DNA of 64,000 nt from positions 186,001-250,000 of the forward strand of contig JACKKT010000003.1 of NCBI GenBank assembly GCA_024236295.1. Direction: 5' to 3'. The notes beneath the pieces are model-generated. The model was not told the origin of the DNA, did not search any database, and saw only the letters and a program-made list of their open reading frames with translations. The DNA comes from Kordiimonadaceae bacterium (GTDB lineage Bacteria; Pseudomonadota; Alphaproteobacteria; Sphingomonadales; Emcibacteraceae). Positions within the stretch are counted from its first letter, which is position 1, and every line of letters begins with the position of its first letter. Made by a program: the position numbers and the translations under genes. Shown here one piece after another: positions 34,653 to 42,601 of the stretch.

Positions 34653-35991
34653 TATCTGATGACTGGTCAAAATACTGATCGAAGACAGTTGCTATTGCCC
34701 GTAAATATAATTTTCCCTGATCTGTTATGCGGTATAGGGTTTGTATTCTTTCCAAATATCCTATGGCGACAAGCTTATTAAGCATTACCAGTTCTTTAGC
34801 AAAATCATAATCAATTTTGTGCTTGGCTGCTATTTTAAACGGGTCAACTTCAAAATAGCACATCAGAGTGGAAATCACATCGCGGAACATTTTATCCTCT
34901 TTACTGACCAGAAGCCCGCGAACGACGGGCGACAATCCGGCGGATATTTTGTCCATATAGGTTCTAATGACCGGAATATTTTGTGCGTATCCATCAGGCA
35001 TACTGCTAATAGCGGATGGTCCAAAACCGATCAGGGTGTCAGCTTTATCCTCGGTATAGCCCTGAAAATTGCGTTTTAACAAACGCTGGTCATAACTGAC
35101 AAACAAATGATCATCCGGCAGGGCAAAATGATCAAGACCTATAGATTTATAGCCGTTGGAAACAAGTAATTTACTGGCCAGATCAAACTGTTCCTGACGC
35201 TCTTTCCGGGTGGGAAGCAAATGATCTCCCACCAGTTTCTGGTGTTTCTTCATGTGTGGGACATGAGCATAGCCAAAAAGGGCAATTCTACTTGGTGCAA
35301 ACTTCATGGTCTGCTCGATTGTAGATTTAATTGTTTCAAGAGTTTGATAGGGAAGCCCGTATATAAGATCAAAATTAATGCGGTTGATCCCTGCCTCTTT
35401 AAAATTTTGCATGGTTTCTGAAATCAGCTCGACCGGCTGAATACGGTTGACCGCCTGCTGGGTTTTTAAGTTAAAATCCTGAATACCAAGGCTGACCCGA
35501 TTTATGCCTGCCCGGGCATAGGCAAATATTTTTTCCCGGTCCACTGTCCTCGGGTCAATTTCGATGGCAAATTCATCGACATCACCAATATTGAAATTTT
35601 CACCTAGCGTTTTAATCAGGCTTTCAAAGTCTGCCGCTTCAAGAATGGAAGGAGAACCACCACCGAAATGAATATGGCTTACTTTTAAAGGTCCTGTTTT
35701 TTGGGCGGTTCTAATAATTTCCTGCTTTAAAACATCAACAAAATTTCTGACGGGGTCATATTTGTTGCTGATTGTAGTGAAACAACCACAAAACCAGCAA
35801 AGCTTTTCACAATAAGGAATGTGGAAATAAAGGCTGACTGGCTTGCATAGGGGAAGACTTTCAAGCCAATTATCATAAATCTGCCCGTCCAATGCACCAA
35901 ATTCGAGTGCTGTTGGATAACTCGTATATCTTGGCAGGCGCTTTGGCCGCGCCAGTTCCGTATGTCTTGAGACTATATTCTGTTGTTTCAT
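34618..35991 (-). CDS. hemN: Oxygen-independent coproporphyrinogen III dehydrogenase
   Basis: 457-residue radical-SAM enzyme converting coproporphyrinogen III to protoporphyrinogen IX without oxygen, for heme synthesis under low oxygen. The cluster motif is in HIPYCEKLCWFCGC: Cys61, Cys65 and Cys68 bind 4Fe-4S, with Cys70 following as in true HemN. HIHFGGGSPS and IEIDPRT are the SAM-binding blocks, and the HemN C-terminal domain is complete. The first RYTSYPTA block is diagnostic for HemN rather than HemW. A possible FNR/FixK box lies upstream. Intact, although it directly adjoins the frameshifted genes. Confidence 0.94.
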   Translation of the reverse strand: MKQQNIVSRHTELARPKRLPRYTSYPTALEFGALDGQIYDNWLESLPLCKPVSLYFHIPYCEKLCWFCGCFTTISNKYDPVRNFVDVLKQEIIRTAQKTGPLKVSHIHFGGGSPSILEAADFESLIKTLGENFNIGDVDEFAIEIDPRTVDREKIFAYARAGINRVSLGIQDFNLKTQQAVNRIQPVELISETMQNFKEAGINRINFDLIYGLPYQTLETIKSTIEQTMKFAPSRIALFGYAHVPHMKKHQKLVGDHLLPTRKERQEQFDLASKLLVSNGYKSIGLDHFALPDDHLFVSYDQRLLKRNFQGYTEDKADTLIGFGPSAISSMPDGYAQNIPVIRTYMDKISAGLSPVVRGLLVSKEDKMFRDVISTLMCYFEVDPFKIAAKHKIDYDFAKELVMLNKLVAIGYLERIQTLYRITDQGKLYLRAIATVFDQYFDQSSDIIDRCIHESEG

Positions 35992-36026
35992 AACCGAAGT
36001 TATAAAGAAGATATAATGCTAATTAA

Positions 36027-36040
36027 TTGACCCAGATCAG
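36027..36040 (-). promoter_or_regulatory. FNR/FixK-like box upstream of hemN
   Basis: On the hemN strand the site reads CTGATCTGGGTCAA, matching TTGAT-N4-ATCAA at 8 of 10 specified positions. Its centre is about 42 nt before the hemN ATG. Anaerobic control of hemN by FNR-type activators is well known in Alphaproteobacteria. TATAAC lies close to the start codon, implying a very short leader. Confidence 0.45.
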
Positions 36041-36051
36041 AAAAATGAAGA

Positions 36052-36333
36052 TTATTTAAAGGCTTTAAAGGTCATAATAGTGAAGGTATCTTTAATTCCA
36101 GGGATGGGTTGAACCTTTTCATTAACAAAGCGACCAATATCAACTTCTTCATCCAGATGAAACTTAACCATCAGATCAAAGGCACCTGAAATTGAGTATA
36201 CATCCTCTGCTTCTTCGATATTATCAACAAGGGCTTCTGCGACATCATAAACTTTGCCCAGCTCACATTTAACTTGTACGAATATATTCTGCATGTTGAT
36301 CTGCCCGTATTGTTTTACATTTAAGGGCATCAT
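36052..36333 (-). CDS. Stand-alone Lrp/AsnC ligand-binding (RAM) domain protein
   Basis: 93 residues; only the effector-binding RAM domain of Lrp-type regulators, without a DNA-binding half: IFVQVKCELGKVYDVAEALV, YSISGAFDLMVKFHLDE and IPGIKDTFTIMTFKAFK. Such proteins bind amino acids and may modulate full-length Lrp proteins. GAGAAG-like GAAGAG lies 6 nt upstream of the ATG at 36333; an ATG at 36294 aligns better with relatives but lacks a ribosome site. It follows hutG by 16 nt and so ends the hut operon, suggesting a link to histidine or glutamate sensing (inference). Confidence 0.82.
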   Translation of the reverse strand: MMPLNVKQYGQINMQNIFVQVKCELGKVYDVAEALVDNIEEAEDVYSISGAFDLMVKFHLDEEVDIGRFVNEKVQPIPGIKDTFTIMTFKAFK

Positions 36334-36349
36334 AAAAAACTCTTCTACT

Positions 36350-37117
36350 TTATTCAATCATTGTTTCAATCAGTTTCACTAAAACCGGTCGGAGTTTATT
36401 TGCTTTTTTTTCATTAAATCGGGCAACCGGTTCTTCGTCCATATAGGTGACTTGCGAAATTTCAAGCTGTACCGCATGGATATTATTTTTAGGATCACCA
36501 TAATGCCTCGTAATATACCCCCCTTTAAAACGGCCGTTTAAGGTAGAGCTAAAGGAAGACTGGCTAATGATCCGATCCAGTTTATCAACAAGTTGATGAT
36601 CTGCGGAAATACCATTTCCTGTACCCAGGTTTAGGTCGGGTAATTGTCCGTCAAACAGCATGGGGACACGGCTTTTGATCGAGTGAGCGTCCCAGAGCAT
36701 AGCACGCCCGTGCTTTTCTTTTATTCTGTCAAGCTCTGAACGGATTTTATTATGATAGGGCTGCCAGTAGGTTTCTACCCTTTGATTTATATTGGGAAAT
36801 TTACCCTTTTTATAAATCGGTTTTTCATCAAATGTTTCAAACGGGCAAAGACCTGTGACTTTTTGCCCGGGATAAAGACTTTGGCCATCAGTGCTGCGAT
36901 TAAGATCAACGACATAACGGCTGTATTTTGCCGTTATTACCGAAACATCCATTTCGGCCAGAAAATTATAGAGCTGGTCAATATACCAGTCCGTGTCGAC
37001 AAGCGATAGCGCATCATCTGTCATGTCGTTTTTAAGTTCATCCGGAATTTCAAGGCCGACATGCGGCATGCTGACCAGAAGAGGCCCTCTTCCCTGATGA
37101 AAGTGAAATATTCCCAT
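36350..37117 (-). CDS. hutG: N-formylglutamate deformylase
   Basis: 255 residues; last step of histidine breakdown in the five-step route, N-formylglutamate to glutamate and formate. Family blocks: PLLVSMPHVGLEIP at the start, DTDWYIDQLY, VVDLNRSTDG, MLWDAHSIKSRVP with metal-site Asp-His, and QLEISQVTYMDE near the end. Its ATG overlaps the hutH stop (TGATG at 37115-37119), so translation is coupled. This deformylase requires HutF upstream in the pathway, which is present at 41160-42515. Confidence 0.92.
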   Translation of the reverse strand: MGIFHFHQGRGPLLVSMPHVGLEIPDELKNDMTDDALSLVDTDWYIDQLYNFLAEMDVSVITAKYSRYVVDLNRSTDGQSLYPGQKVTGLCPFETFDEKPIYKKGKFPNINQRVETYWQPYHNKIRSELDRIKEKHGRAMLWDAHSIKSRVPMLFDGQLPDLNLGTGNGISADHQLVDKLDRIISQSSFSSTLNGRFKGGYITRHYGDPKNNIHAVQLEISQVTYMDEEPVARFNEKKANKLRPVLVKLIETMIE

Positions 37118-38646
37118 CAGTTGCTCCCGCTTGGTAATATATTAATCACATGGTCTGAAAAATCACCGGCCAGCACCATAATTGTTGCCCGTTCAATATC
37201 CGGCGCAAAATATCGGTCCACGGTGTAATGCGGTATATAGTTCCTAATATGCTTTTGGTACTTCGTTAGCTGTTCAGATGTTTTATAGGGGGAGCGAAAA
37301 TCAATACCCTGCGTCGCCGCAAGCAGTTCAATTGCGATAACTGTTGCACTGTTAAAAGCCATATCATCCAATCTGCGTGCCCCATACGTAGCCATACTGA
37401 CATGGTCCTCCTGATTGGCAGAGGTTGGGATGCTGTCGATACTCGAAGGATGGGCTTTGGTTTTATTTTCAGAAACCAGTGCAGCGGCGGAAACCTGTGC
37501 TATCATAAATCCGGAATTAACCCCGCTGTTTTCTACCAGAAACGGAGGAAGATCACTCATTTTCGGATCAACCATAATTGAAATCCGTCGTTCTGAAATT
37601 GACGCAATCTCACAAAGGGCCATGGCTAGCATATCTACTGCAAAGGCCACGGGTTCTGCATGAAAATTTCCGCCGGAAATCACATCACCATTATCGGTAA
37701 AAATCAATGGATTATCGGTTACAGCATTGGCTTCAATGAGAATAGTTTTGGCGGCGTTGTTGATAAGATCAAGCACTGCCCCCATGACCTGTGGCTGGCA
37801 TCTTAGTGAATAAGGGTCCTGTACTTTCTTGCAATCATGGTGGGCAAAATTAATTTCGCTTCCTTTCATCAGGTCAAGATAAATAGGCGCCACAGCAATC
37901 TGACCGGGCTGCCCACGGGCATTATGAATGCGGGCATCAAATGGCGCAACACTACCCATCAAGGCATCTATACTCATTGATCCCGCAACCACCGCCGAAG
38001 CAAAAATATCCTCTGTTTTAAAAAGTCCTTTTAAAGCTAGGGCCGTGGATACCTGGGTACCATTTAAGAAGGCAAGGCCCTCTTTTGATCCTAAAATTAT
38101 CGGTTTAAGATTCGCTTTCTTAAGAGCATCACTTGCTTTCATTCTTTTCCCATTCAAACGCGCGAAACCTTCACCCATCATTGCCGACGCCATATGGGCA
38201 AGCGGCGCAAGATCACCTGATGCACCAACCGATCCCTTTTCAGGAATTTCAGCGATAATGCCGGAATTGATGAAATCTATAAAAGATTCCATAGTTGAGA
38301 CACGAATACCTGAATGTCCCTGGGCAAGACTTGAAACTTTCAGAGCATAAATGAGCCGAACCACATCATCATCAAGCGGTCTTCCCACACCTGTGCTGTG
38401 GGAAAGAACAAGATTGGATTGCAATAAAGTGAGCTGATCCGCCGGTATTGATGTCTGTGCCAATAATCCAAAGCCAGTATTGATTCCATAAACCGTTTTC
38501 CCGCGGGCAATTATGTCATCAACGACGTCCCTTGAAACACGGATATCGTCCCAGGCATGTTCTTCAAGGTTAATTTTAACAGCATGTCTATAAACATCCC
38601 GAAGTTCTGCCAGGGTCATATAACCCGGATTTATATTAAGTAACAT
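37117..38646 (-). CDS. hutH: Histidine ammonia-lyase
   Basis: 509 residues; converts histidine to urocanate and ammonia. The self-forming MIO cofactor triad Ala142-Ser143-Gly144 is in GSVGASGDLAPLAHM, and YGINTGFG, SSLAQGHSG, DNPL, QEDHVSM and the C-terminal half are complete. The start at 38646 is fixed by GGAGG lying in the end of hutU with a spacer of about 6 nt; a longer reading to 38817 would overlap hutU by 170 nt and is not family sequence. One nt separates it from hutU. Part of hutU-hutH-hutG. Confidence 0.95.
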   Translation of the reverse strand: MLLNINPGYMTLAELRDVYRHAVKINLEEHAWDDIRVSRDVVDDIIARGKTVYGINTGFGLLAQTSIPADQLTLLQSNLVLSHSTGVGRPLDDDVVRLIYALKVSSLAQGHSGIRVSTMESFIDFINSGIIAEIPEKGSVGASGDLAPLAHMASAMMGEGFARLNGKRMKASDALKKANLKPIILGSKEGLAFLNGTQVSTALALKGLFKTEDIFASAVVAGSMSIDALMGSVAPFDARIHNARGQPGQIAVAPIYLDLMKGSEINFAHHDCKKVQDPYSLRCQPQVMGAVLDLINNAAKTILIEANAVTDNPLIFTDNGDVISGGNFHAEPVAFAVDMLAMALCEIASISERRISIMVDPKMSDLPPFLVENSGVNSGFMIAQVSAAALVSENKTKAHPSSIDSIPTSANQEDHVSMATYGARRLDDMAFNSATVIAIELLAATQGIDFRSPYKTSEQLTKYQKHIRNYIPHYTVDRYFAPDIERATIMVLAGDFSDHVINILPSGSN

Positions 38647-38647
38647 T

Positions 38648-40318
38648 TTAATCCTCCAACATCGGTAGATTAAGACCCTGCTCACGAGCGCATTTTTTGG
38701 CAATTTCATAGCCGGCATCGGCATGACGCATGACTCCGGTGGCCGGATCATTCCAGAGAACACGCCCGATACGCGCTGCCGCCTCATCGGTTCCATCGCA
38801 GAGAATGACAACGCCACTGTGCTGAGAAAATCCCATGCCTACGCCACCACCATGATGTAGCGACACCCATGTGGCCCCGCTTGCTGTATTCAGAAGGGCG
38901 TTGAGAAGTGGCCAATCCGATACTGCGTCTGAGCCATCCATCATGCTTTCTGTTTCACGGTTGGGACTGGCCACCGAACCAGAATCAAGATGATCGCGAC
39001 CGATTACAACTGGCGCACTAAGTTCACCATTTTTCACCATTTCATTGAAAGCAAGGCCAAGACGATGACGATCCCCAAGGCCAACCCAGCAGATACGGGC
39101 GGGGAGTCCCTGAAACTTTATTCGCTCTCGGGCCATATCCAGCCAGTTGTGAAGATGCGGGTTATCAGGGATCAATTCTTTAACCTTCTGATCGGTTTTA
39201 TAAATATCCTCCGGGTCACCACTTAGCGCGGCCCAACGAAACGGCCCGATACCGCGGCAGAAGAGCGGTCGAACATAAGCCGGAACAAAACCGGGAAAGT
39301 CAAAAGCATTTTTAACCCCGTCGTCATAGGCCACCTGGCGAATATTGTTGCCGTAATCAAATGTCGGAATACCCATTTTCTGGAAATCCAGCATGGCTTT
39401 CACATGGACGGACATTGATTTGATGGCGGCGGCCTCAACCGCTTTCGGGTCTGTTACAATTTTTTCTTCCCAATCTTCTACCGTCCAGCCGACCGGCAAA
39501 TAGCCATTGATCGGATCATGGGCAGATGTCTGGTCGGTTACGGCATCTGGGCGAATACCCTGTCTGATCATTTCAGGAATAATTTCAGCCGCATTTCCTA
39601 GCAACCCAACAGAAATGGCTTTGCCTGTACTTGTGGCTTTTTCGATTATTTTCATTGCCTGATCAAGGTTTTCGGCGCGCCGATCTAGATATCCTGTTCG
39701 AATGCGAAAATCGATCCGGTCACTGCGGCATTCAATTGCGAGCATTGATGCCCCAGCCATAGTTGCCGCAAGCGGCTGTGCACCGCCCATACCACCAAGC
39801 CCCCCCGTTAAAATCCATTTTCCATTAAGCTTGCCACCATAATGCTGTCGTCCCATTTCAACAAAAGTCTCGTAGGTACCCTGAACAATGCCCTGACTGC
39901 CGATATAGATCCAGCTTCCAGCCGTCATCTGCCCATACATCATCAGGCCCTTTTTATCGAGATCGTTAAAATGATCCCATGTCGCCCAGTGGGGCACCAG
40001 ATTAGAGTTCGCTATCAGTACCCGCGGCGCATTTTCATGTGTTCTGAAAATACCCACCGGCTTTCCGGATTGAACGAGAAGGGTTTCATCTTTTTCTAGA
40101 TTTTTAAGGCTTTCTACAATTTTATCAAAACATTGCCAGTTTCTGGCGGCGCGGCCAATGCCGCCGTATACCACCAGTTCTTCCGGTTTTTCCGCTACTT
40201 CAGGATCAAGATTATTCATCAGCATCCGCAGAGGTGCTTCTGTCGCCCAGCTTTTTGCATTGAGCTTCGTTCCGGTAGGGGCTTTGATTATTCTGTTATT
40301 TCTTTTTAGATCCATCAT
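38648..40318 (-). CDS. hutU: Urocanate hydratase
   Basis: 556 residues, essentially the usual 557. It converts urocanate to imidazolonepropionate using tightly bound NAD as an electrophile. Family blocks include GIGRAARNWQCFDKIVE, MYGQMTAGSWIYIGSQGI, GGLGGMGGAQPLA (NAD site), DQTSAHDPINGYLPVGW, CRGIGPFRWAALSGDP and WVSLHHGGGVGMGFSQH. The ATG at 40318 has AGGA 7 nt upstream; the next ATG is 3 nt further in. First gene of hutUHG. A TGTATATACA operator lies 11-20 nt before the start codon, so HutC should block this operon directly. Confidence 0.96.
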   Translation of the reverse strand: MMDLKRNNRIIKAPTGTKLNAKSWATEAPLRMLMNNLDPEVAEKPEELVVYGGIGRAARNWQCFDKIVESLKNLEKDETLLVQSGKPVGIFRTHENAPRVLIANSNLVPHWATWDHFNDLDKKGLMMYGQMTAGSWIYIGSQGIVQGTYETFVEMGRQHYGGKLNGKWILTGGLGGMGGAQPLAATMAGASMLAIECRSDRIDFRIRTGYLDRRAENLDQAMKIIEKATSTGKAISVGLLGNAAEIIPEMIRQGIRPDAVTDQTSAHDPINGYLPVGWTVEDWEEKIVTDPKAVEAAAIKSMSVHVKAMLDFQKMGIPTFDYGNNIRQVAYDDGVKNAFDFPGFVPAYVRPLFCRGIGPFRWAALSGDPEDIYKTDQKVKELIPDNPHLHNWLDMARERIKFQGLPARICWVGLGDRHRLGLAFNEMVKNGELSAPVVIGRDHLDSGSVASPNRETESMMDGSDAVSDWPLLNALLNTASGATWVSLHHGGGVGMGFSQHSGVVILCDGTDEAAARIGRVLWNDPATGVMRHADAGYEIAKKCAREQGLNLPMLED

Positions 40319-40326
40319 TTGTACAT

Positions 40327-40340
40327 CCTGTATATACAAG
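40327..40340 (-). promoter_or_regulatory. HutC operator upstream of hutU
   Basis: CCTGTATATACAAG contains TGTATATACA (40329-40338), an exact match to the TGTA-N2-TACA site known for HutC in Pseudomonas. It lies between hutC and hutU, next to the hutU start codon, where a bound repressor would cover the promoter or transcript start. Confidence 0.75.
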
Positions 40341-40388
40341 TTAAATATTCAAACTTCTCCCTATCTCTGAGGAAGAAAAAAAATTAAT

Positions 40389-41108
40389 TTATTCCGGTTT
40401 AAAAAGTCCCGAAAGTTCGTATCTTGAACCCGGGTGATACAATTTTGCCGTTGAAGCTACGCGGCCTTTCGTCCAAGTGCGCCGTTCAATCAGCAGACAG
40501 GCTTCTTCATCCGACATATCAAGAAGCGCTTTTATTGCTGGTGACGGAATAATCGCTTTTACGACATGCTCAACCTTTTGTAGCGGCGCCATTTTAATCA
40601 GATATTCATATGGCGTATTTTCTCTAAAATCCTGCTTGCCGTAACCTGGCACTATGTCTTCATTGACCAGACGGTCTTCCAGCTGGATCGGAATGCTCTG
40701 TTCCTTATGCAAAATCATGGAATGGGTGAGCGCATGACCAATATCAACATTCATAAAGGCAGCGATTTTTTCATTGGCCTTTACGGGTTCCAGCGTCAGA
40801 ACCTCGGCACTGTATTTATGATGTCGGGCACGGATTTCATCGGCAATATTATGGATCTCCAGCGGATTGCTTTTTGCCCTAAGCTCCGCGACAAAAGTGC
40901 CTACACCGGCAATGCGGATCAGGTACCCTTCATCCGTCAGTTCCCTAAGCGCGCGGTTGGTTGTCATTCTGGATACTGAAAATTCCTTTACAAGTTCATT
41001 TTCTGAAGGCACACGCATCGAAGCAACCCATTCACCGCTATCAATGCGATCGAGAATGTGTTTTTTAATTTTCCGGTATAAGGGTTCCGATTGCAAATCA
41101 ACAGTCAT
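40389..41108 (-). CDS. hutC: Histidine-utilisation repressor, GntR/HutC family
   Basis: 239 residues: an N-terminal GntR winged helix (YRKIKKHILDRIDSGEW, MRVPSENELVKEFSVSRMTTNRALRELTDEGYLIRI, VGTFVAE) and a C-terminal UTRA effector domain (HSMILHKEQSIPIQLEDRLVN). HutC is released from DNA by urocanate. The ATG at 41108 has AAGGA with a 7-nt spacer; an ATG at 41123 lacks one. It sits between hutF and hutU, with operators on both sides, so it probably regulates itself and the rest of the locus. Confidence 0.93.
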   Translation of the reverse strand: MTVDLQSEPLYRKIKKHILDRIDSGEWVASMRVPSENELVKEFSVSRMTTNRALRELTDEGYLIRIAGVGTFVAELRAKSNPLEIHNIADEIRARHHKYSAEVLTLEPVKANEKIAAFMNVDIGHALTHSMILHKEQSIPIQLEDRLVNEDIVPGYGKQDFRENTPYEYLIKMAPLQKVEHVVKAIIPSPAIKALLDMSDEEACLLIERRTWTKGRVASTAKLYHPGSRYELSGLFKPE

Positions 41109-41144
41109 AGTCTGTTCCTTCATATAATATACGCTTTAATATTT

Positions 41145-41160
41145 ACTTGTATATACAAGT
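41145..41160 (-). promoter_or_regulatory. HutC operator upstream of hutC
   Basis: ACTTGTATATACAAGT is a perfect 16-bp palindrome with the TGTATATACA core. Its last base is also the first base of the hutF stop codon (minus strand), so it fills the gap between hutF and hutC. It implies autoregulation of hutC. Confidence 0.78.
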
Positions 41161-42515
41161 TAGTCAAGTATTTTCTTTAGCCTGCCCATTGTGGCAGCAA
41201 ATTCATGGAATATTTCATCTTCCCGGGCATGCTTATAATCCCTGACCACCCATTTTCCAGCCACCATGACGTGCCTCACCGGGTTTTGGTTCCCATTAAA
41301 AATAAAGCGGTCAATAATTGCATTGTCGGGTGTCCCAACGAGAATGGGTGAGCTTTCATCCAGTATAATCAGATCTGCCCGCTTACCAACGGTGATAGCA
41401 CCATTATCAAAACCGCTTGCTGTCGAACCGCCTTCAAGGCATTTTCGATAAAGGTAGGATCCTGTGTGAATCTCTTCTTCATCCACTGCGATATTACGCC
41501 TGTTATGTTTAAGCCGCTGACCATATTCAAGCCAGCGCAGTTCCTCAATGATACTGACGGAAATATGACTATCCGAGCCAATAGCGATTCGGCCATTTTG
41601 TTCAAGATATTTTTTTAATGGGAATAATCCGTCCCCAAGATTTGCTTCTGTTGTCGGGCATAGCCCGGCAATAGCTCCAGACCCTGCAATCAAGGTAATT
41701 TCATCATCATTCAAATGCGTTGCATGGACTAAACACCAGTTTTTATCGACATTCCCATGATCATAAAGCCATTCAACAGGTCGCCTGCCTGACCAGGTCA
41801 GGCAATCGTTAACTTCCTGTAACTGTTCAGCAATATGAATATGGATTGGACCGGAGACCGGCGATTTGAGTAAACACTCTTTTAGGGCTTCTTCAGGGAC
41901 TGCTCTTAGCGAATGAAATGCCATACCAAGTTTCTGATCAATTTCATTTTCAAGTTGCTTTTTAAGCTCTGACAGCAGGTTTAAATAACTTTCCAAGTCG
42001 AGTCCAAATCTTAATTGGTCCTCCATTAGTGGCTTTCCGCCAAAGCCGGAAGCCATGTATAAAACGGGCAAATGCGCAAGGGCAATTCCGGCATTCTTAG
42101 CCGCTTTTAAAATGGCATTGGACATGGCCAGGTTACTATTCCCGCCATGGTGCAGATAATGAAATTCACAAACACTGACATATCCTGCTTTCAGCATTTC
42201 CAGATAAAGCTGTGAGGCAATAACTTCAAGATCAGCCGGTGATATCTGCCCCGCAAAACGGTACATAATGTCACGCCATGTCCAGAAGCTGTCATTTGTT
42301 GAAGACGTAAATTCAGTCAGACCCGCCATTGCCCGCTGAAAAGCATGACTATGGATATTATTCTGCCCCGGCATGGCATAACCTGCATAGTGCTCCCCTT
42401 GCCCACTATAGTTAGAGATAATATTTGAAATCAAACCGCTTTCATTAATGTCCAAGGCAACATTCCGGGACCATCCGGCCGGCAATAATGCCTTATTGAA
42501 TATAATTCTTTTCAT
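41160..42515 (-). CDS. hutF: Formimidoylglutamate deiminase
   Basis: 451-residue amidohydrolase-superfamily enzyme converting N-formimino-glutamate to N-formylglutamate and ammonia, which HutG then deformylates. Metal-binding NNIHSHAFQRAM near residue 63, HIAEQLQEV, LVHATHLNDDE, CPTTEANLGDG and AIGSDSHISVS are the HutF pattern; the last Asp is catalytic. The start at 42515 (MKRIIFNKALLPAGW) fits the family; a reading from 42548 would cover the operator. Its presence with hutG shows the five-enzyme rather than the HutG-formiminoglutamase route. Confidence 0.94.
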   Translation of the reverse strand: MKRIIFNKALLPAGWSRNVALDINESGLISNIISNYSGQGEHYAGYAMPGQNNIHSHAFQRAMAGLTEFTSSTNDSFWTWRDIMYRFAGQISPADLEVIASQLYLEMLKAGYVSVCEFHYLHHGGNSNLAMSNAILKAAKNAGIALAHLPVLYMASGFGGKPLMEDQLRFGLDLESYLNLLSELKKQLENEIDQKLGMAFHSLRAVPEEALKECLLKSPVSGPIHIHIAEQLQEVNDCLTWSGRRPVEWLYDHGNVDKNWCLVHATHLNDDEITLIAGSGAIAGLCPTTEANLGDGLFPLKKYLEQNGRIAIGSDSHISVSIIEELRWLEYGQRLKHNRRNIAVDEEEIHTGSYLYRKCLEGGSTASGFDNGAITVGKRADLIILDESSPILVGTPDNAIIDRFIFNGNQNPVRHVMVAGKWVVRDYKHAREDEIFHEFAATMGRLKKILD

Positions 42516-42534
42516 TTTATATAATTCTGGATAT

Positions 42535-42550
42535 AGTTGTCTATACAACT
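42535..42550. promoter_or_regulatory. HutC-like operator between hutF and hutI
   Basis: AGTTGTCTATACAACT has perfect 6-nt outer arms AGTTGT/ACAACT, but its centre CTAT breaks the TGTA-N2-TACA core (TGTC-TA-TACA). It lies 20 nt before hutF and 52 nt before hutI, able to control both. The imperfect core may mean weaker repression than at the other two sites. Confidence 0.65.
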
Positions 42551-42568
42551 TAATTTATTCGAATTCTG

Positions 42569-42583
42569 AAAATTGTCAATTTT
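42569..42583. promoter_or_regulatory. Second palindrome in hutF-hutI region
   Basis: AAAATTGTCAATTTT is a perfect odd palindrome with a one-base centre, 18 nt before the hutI ATG. A one-base loop rules out an RNA hairpin, so a DNA-binding site is more likely; it does not resemble the HutC core. Confidence 0.35.
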
Positions 42584-42601
42584 AATCGAAAAGACCTTGA
42601 T

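Noticed and set aside
38647..38817. 57-codon N-terminal extension of hutH
   Set aside because: Lies wholly within hutU; family start and GGAGG both point to 38646.
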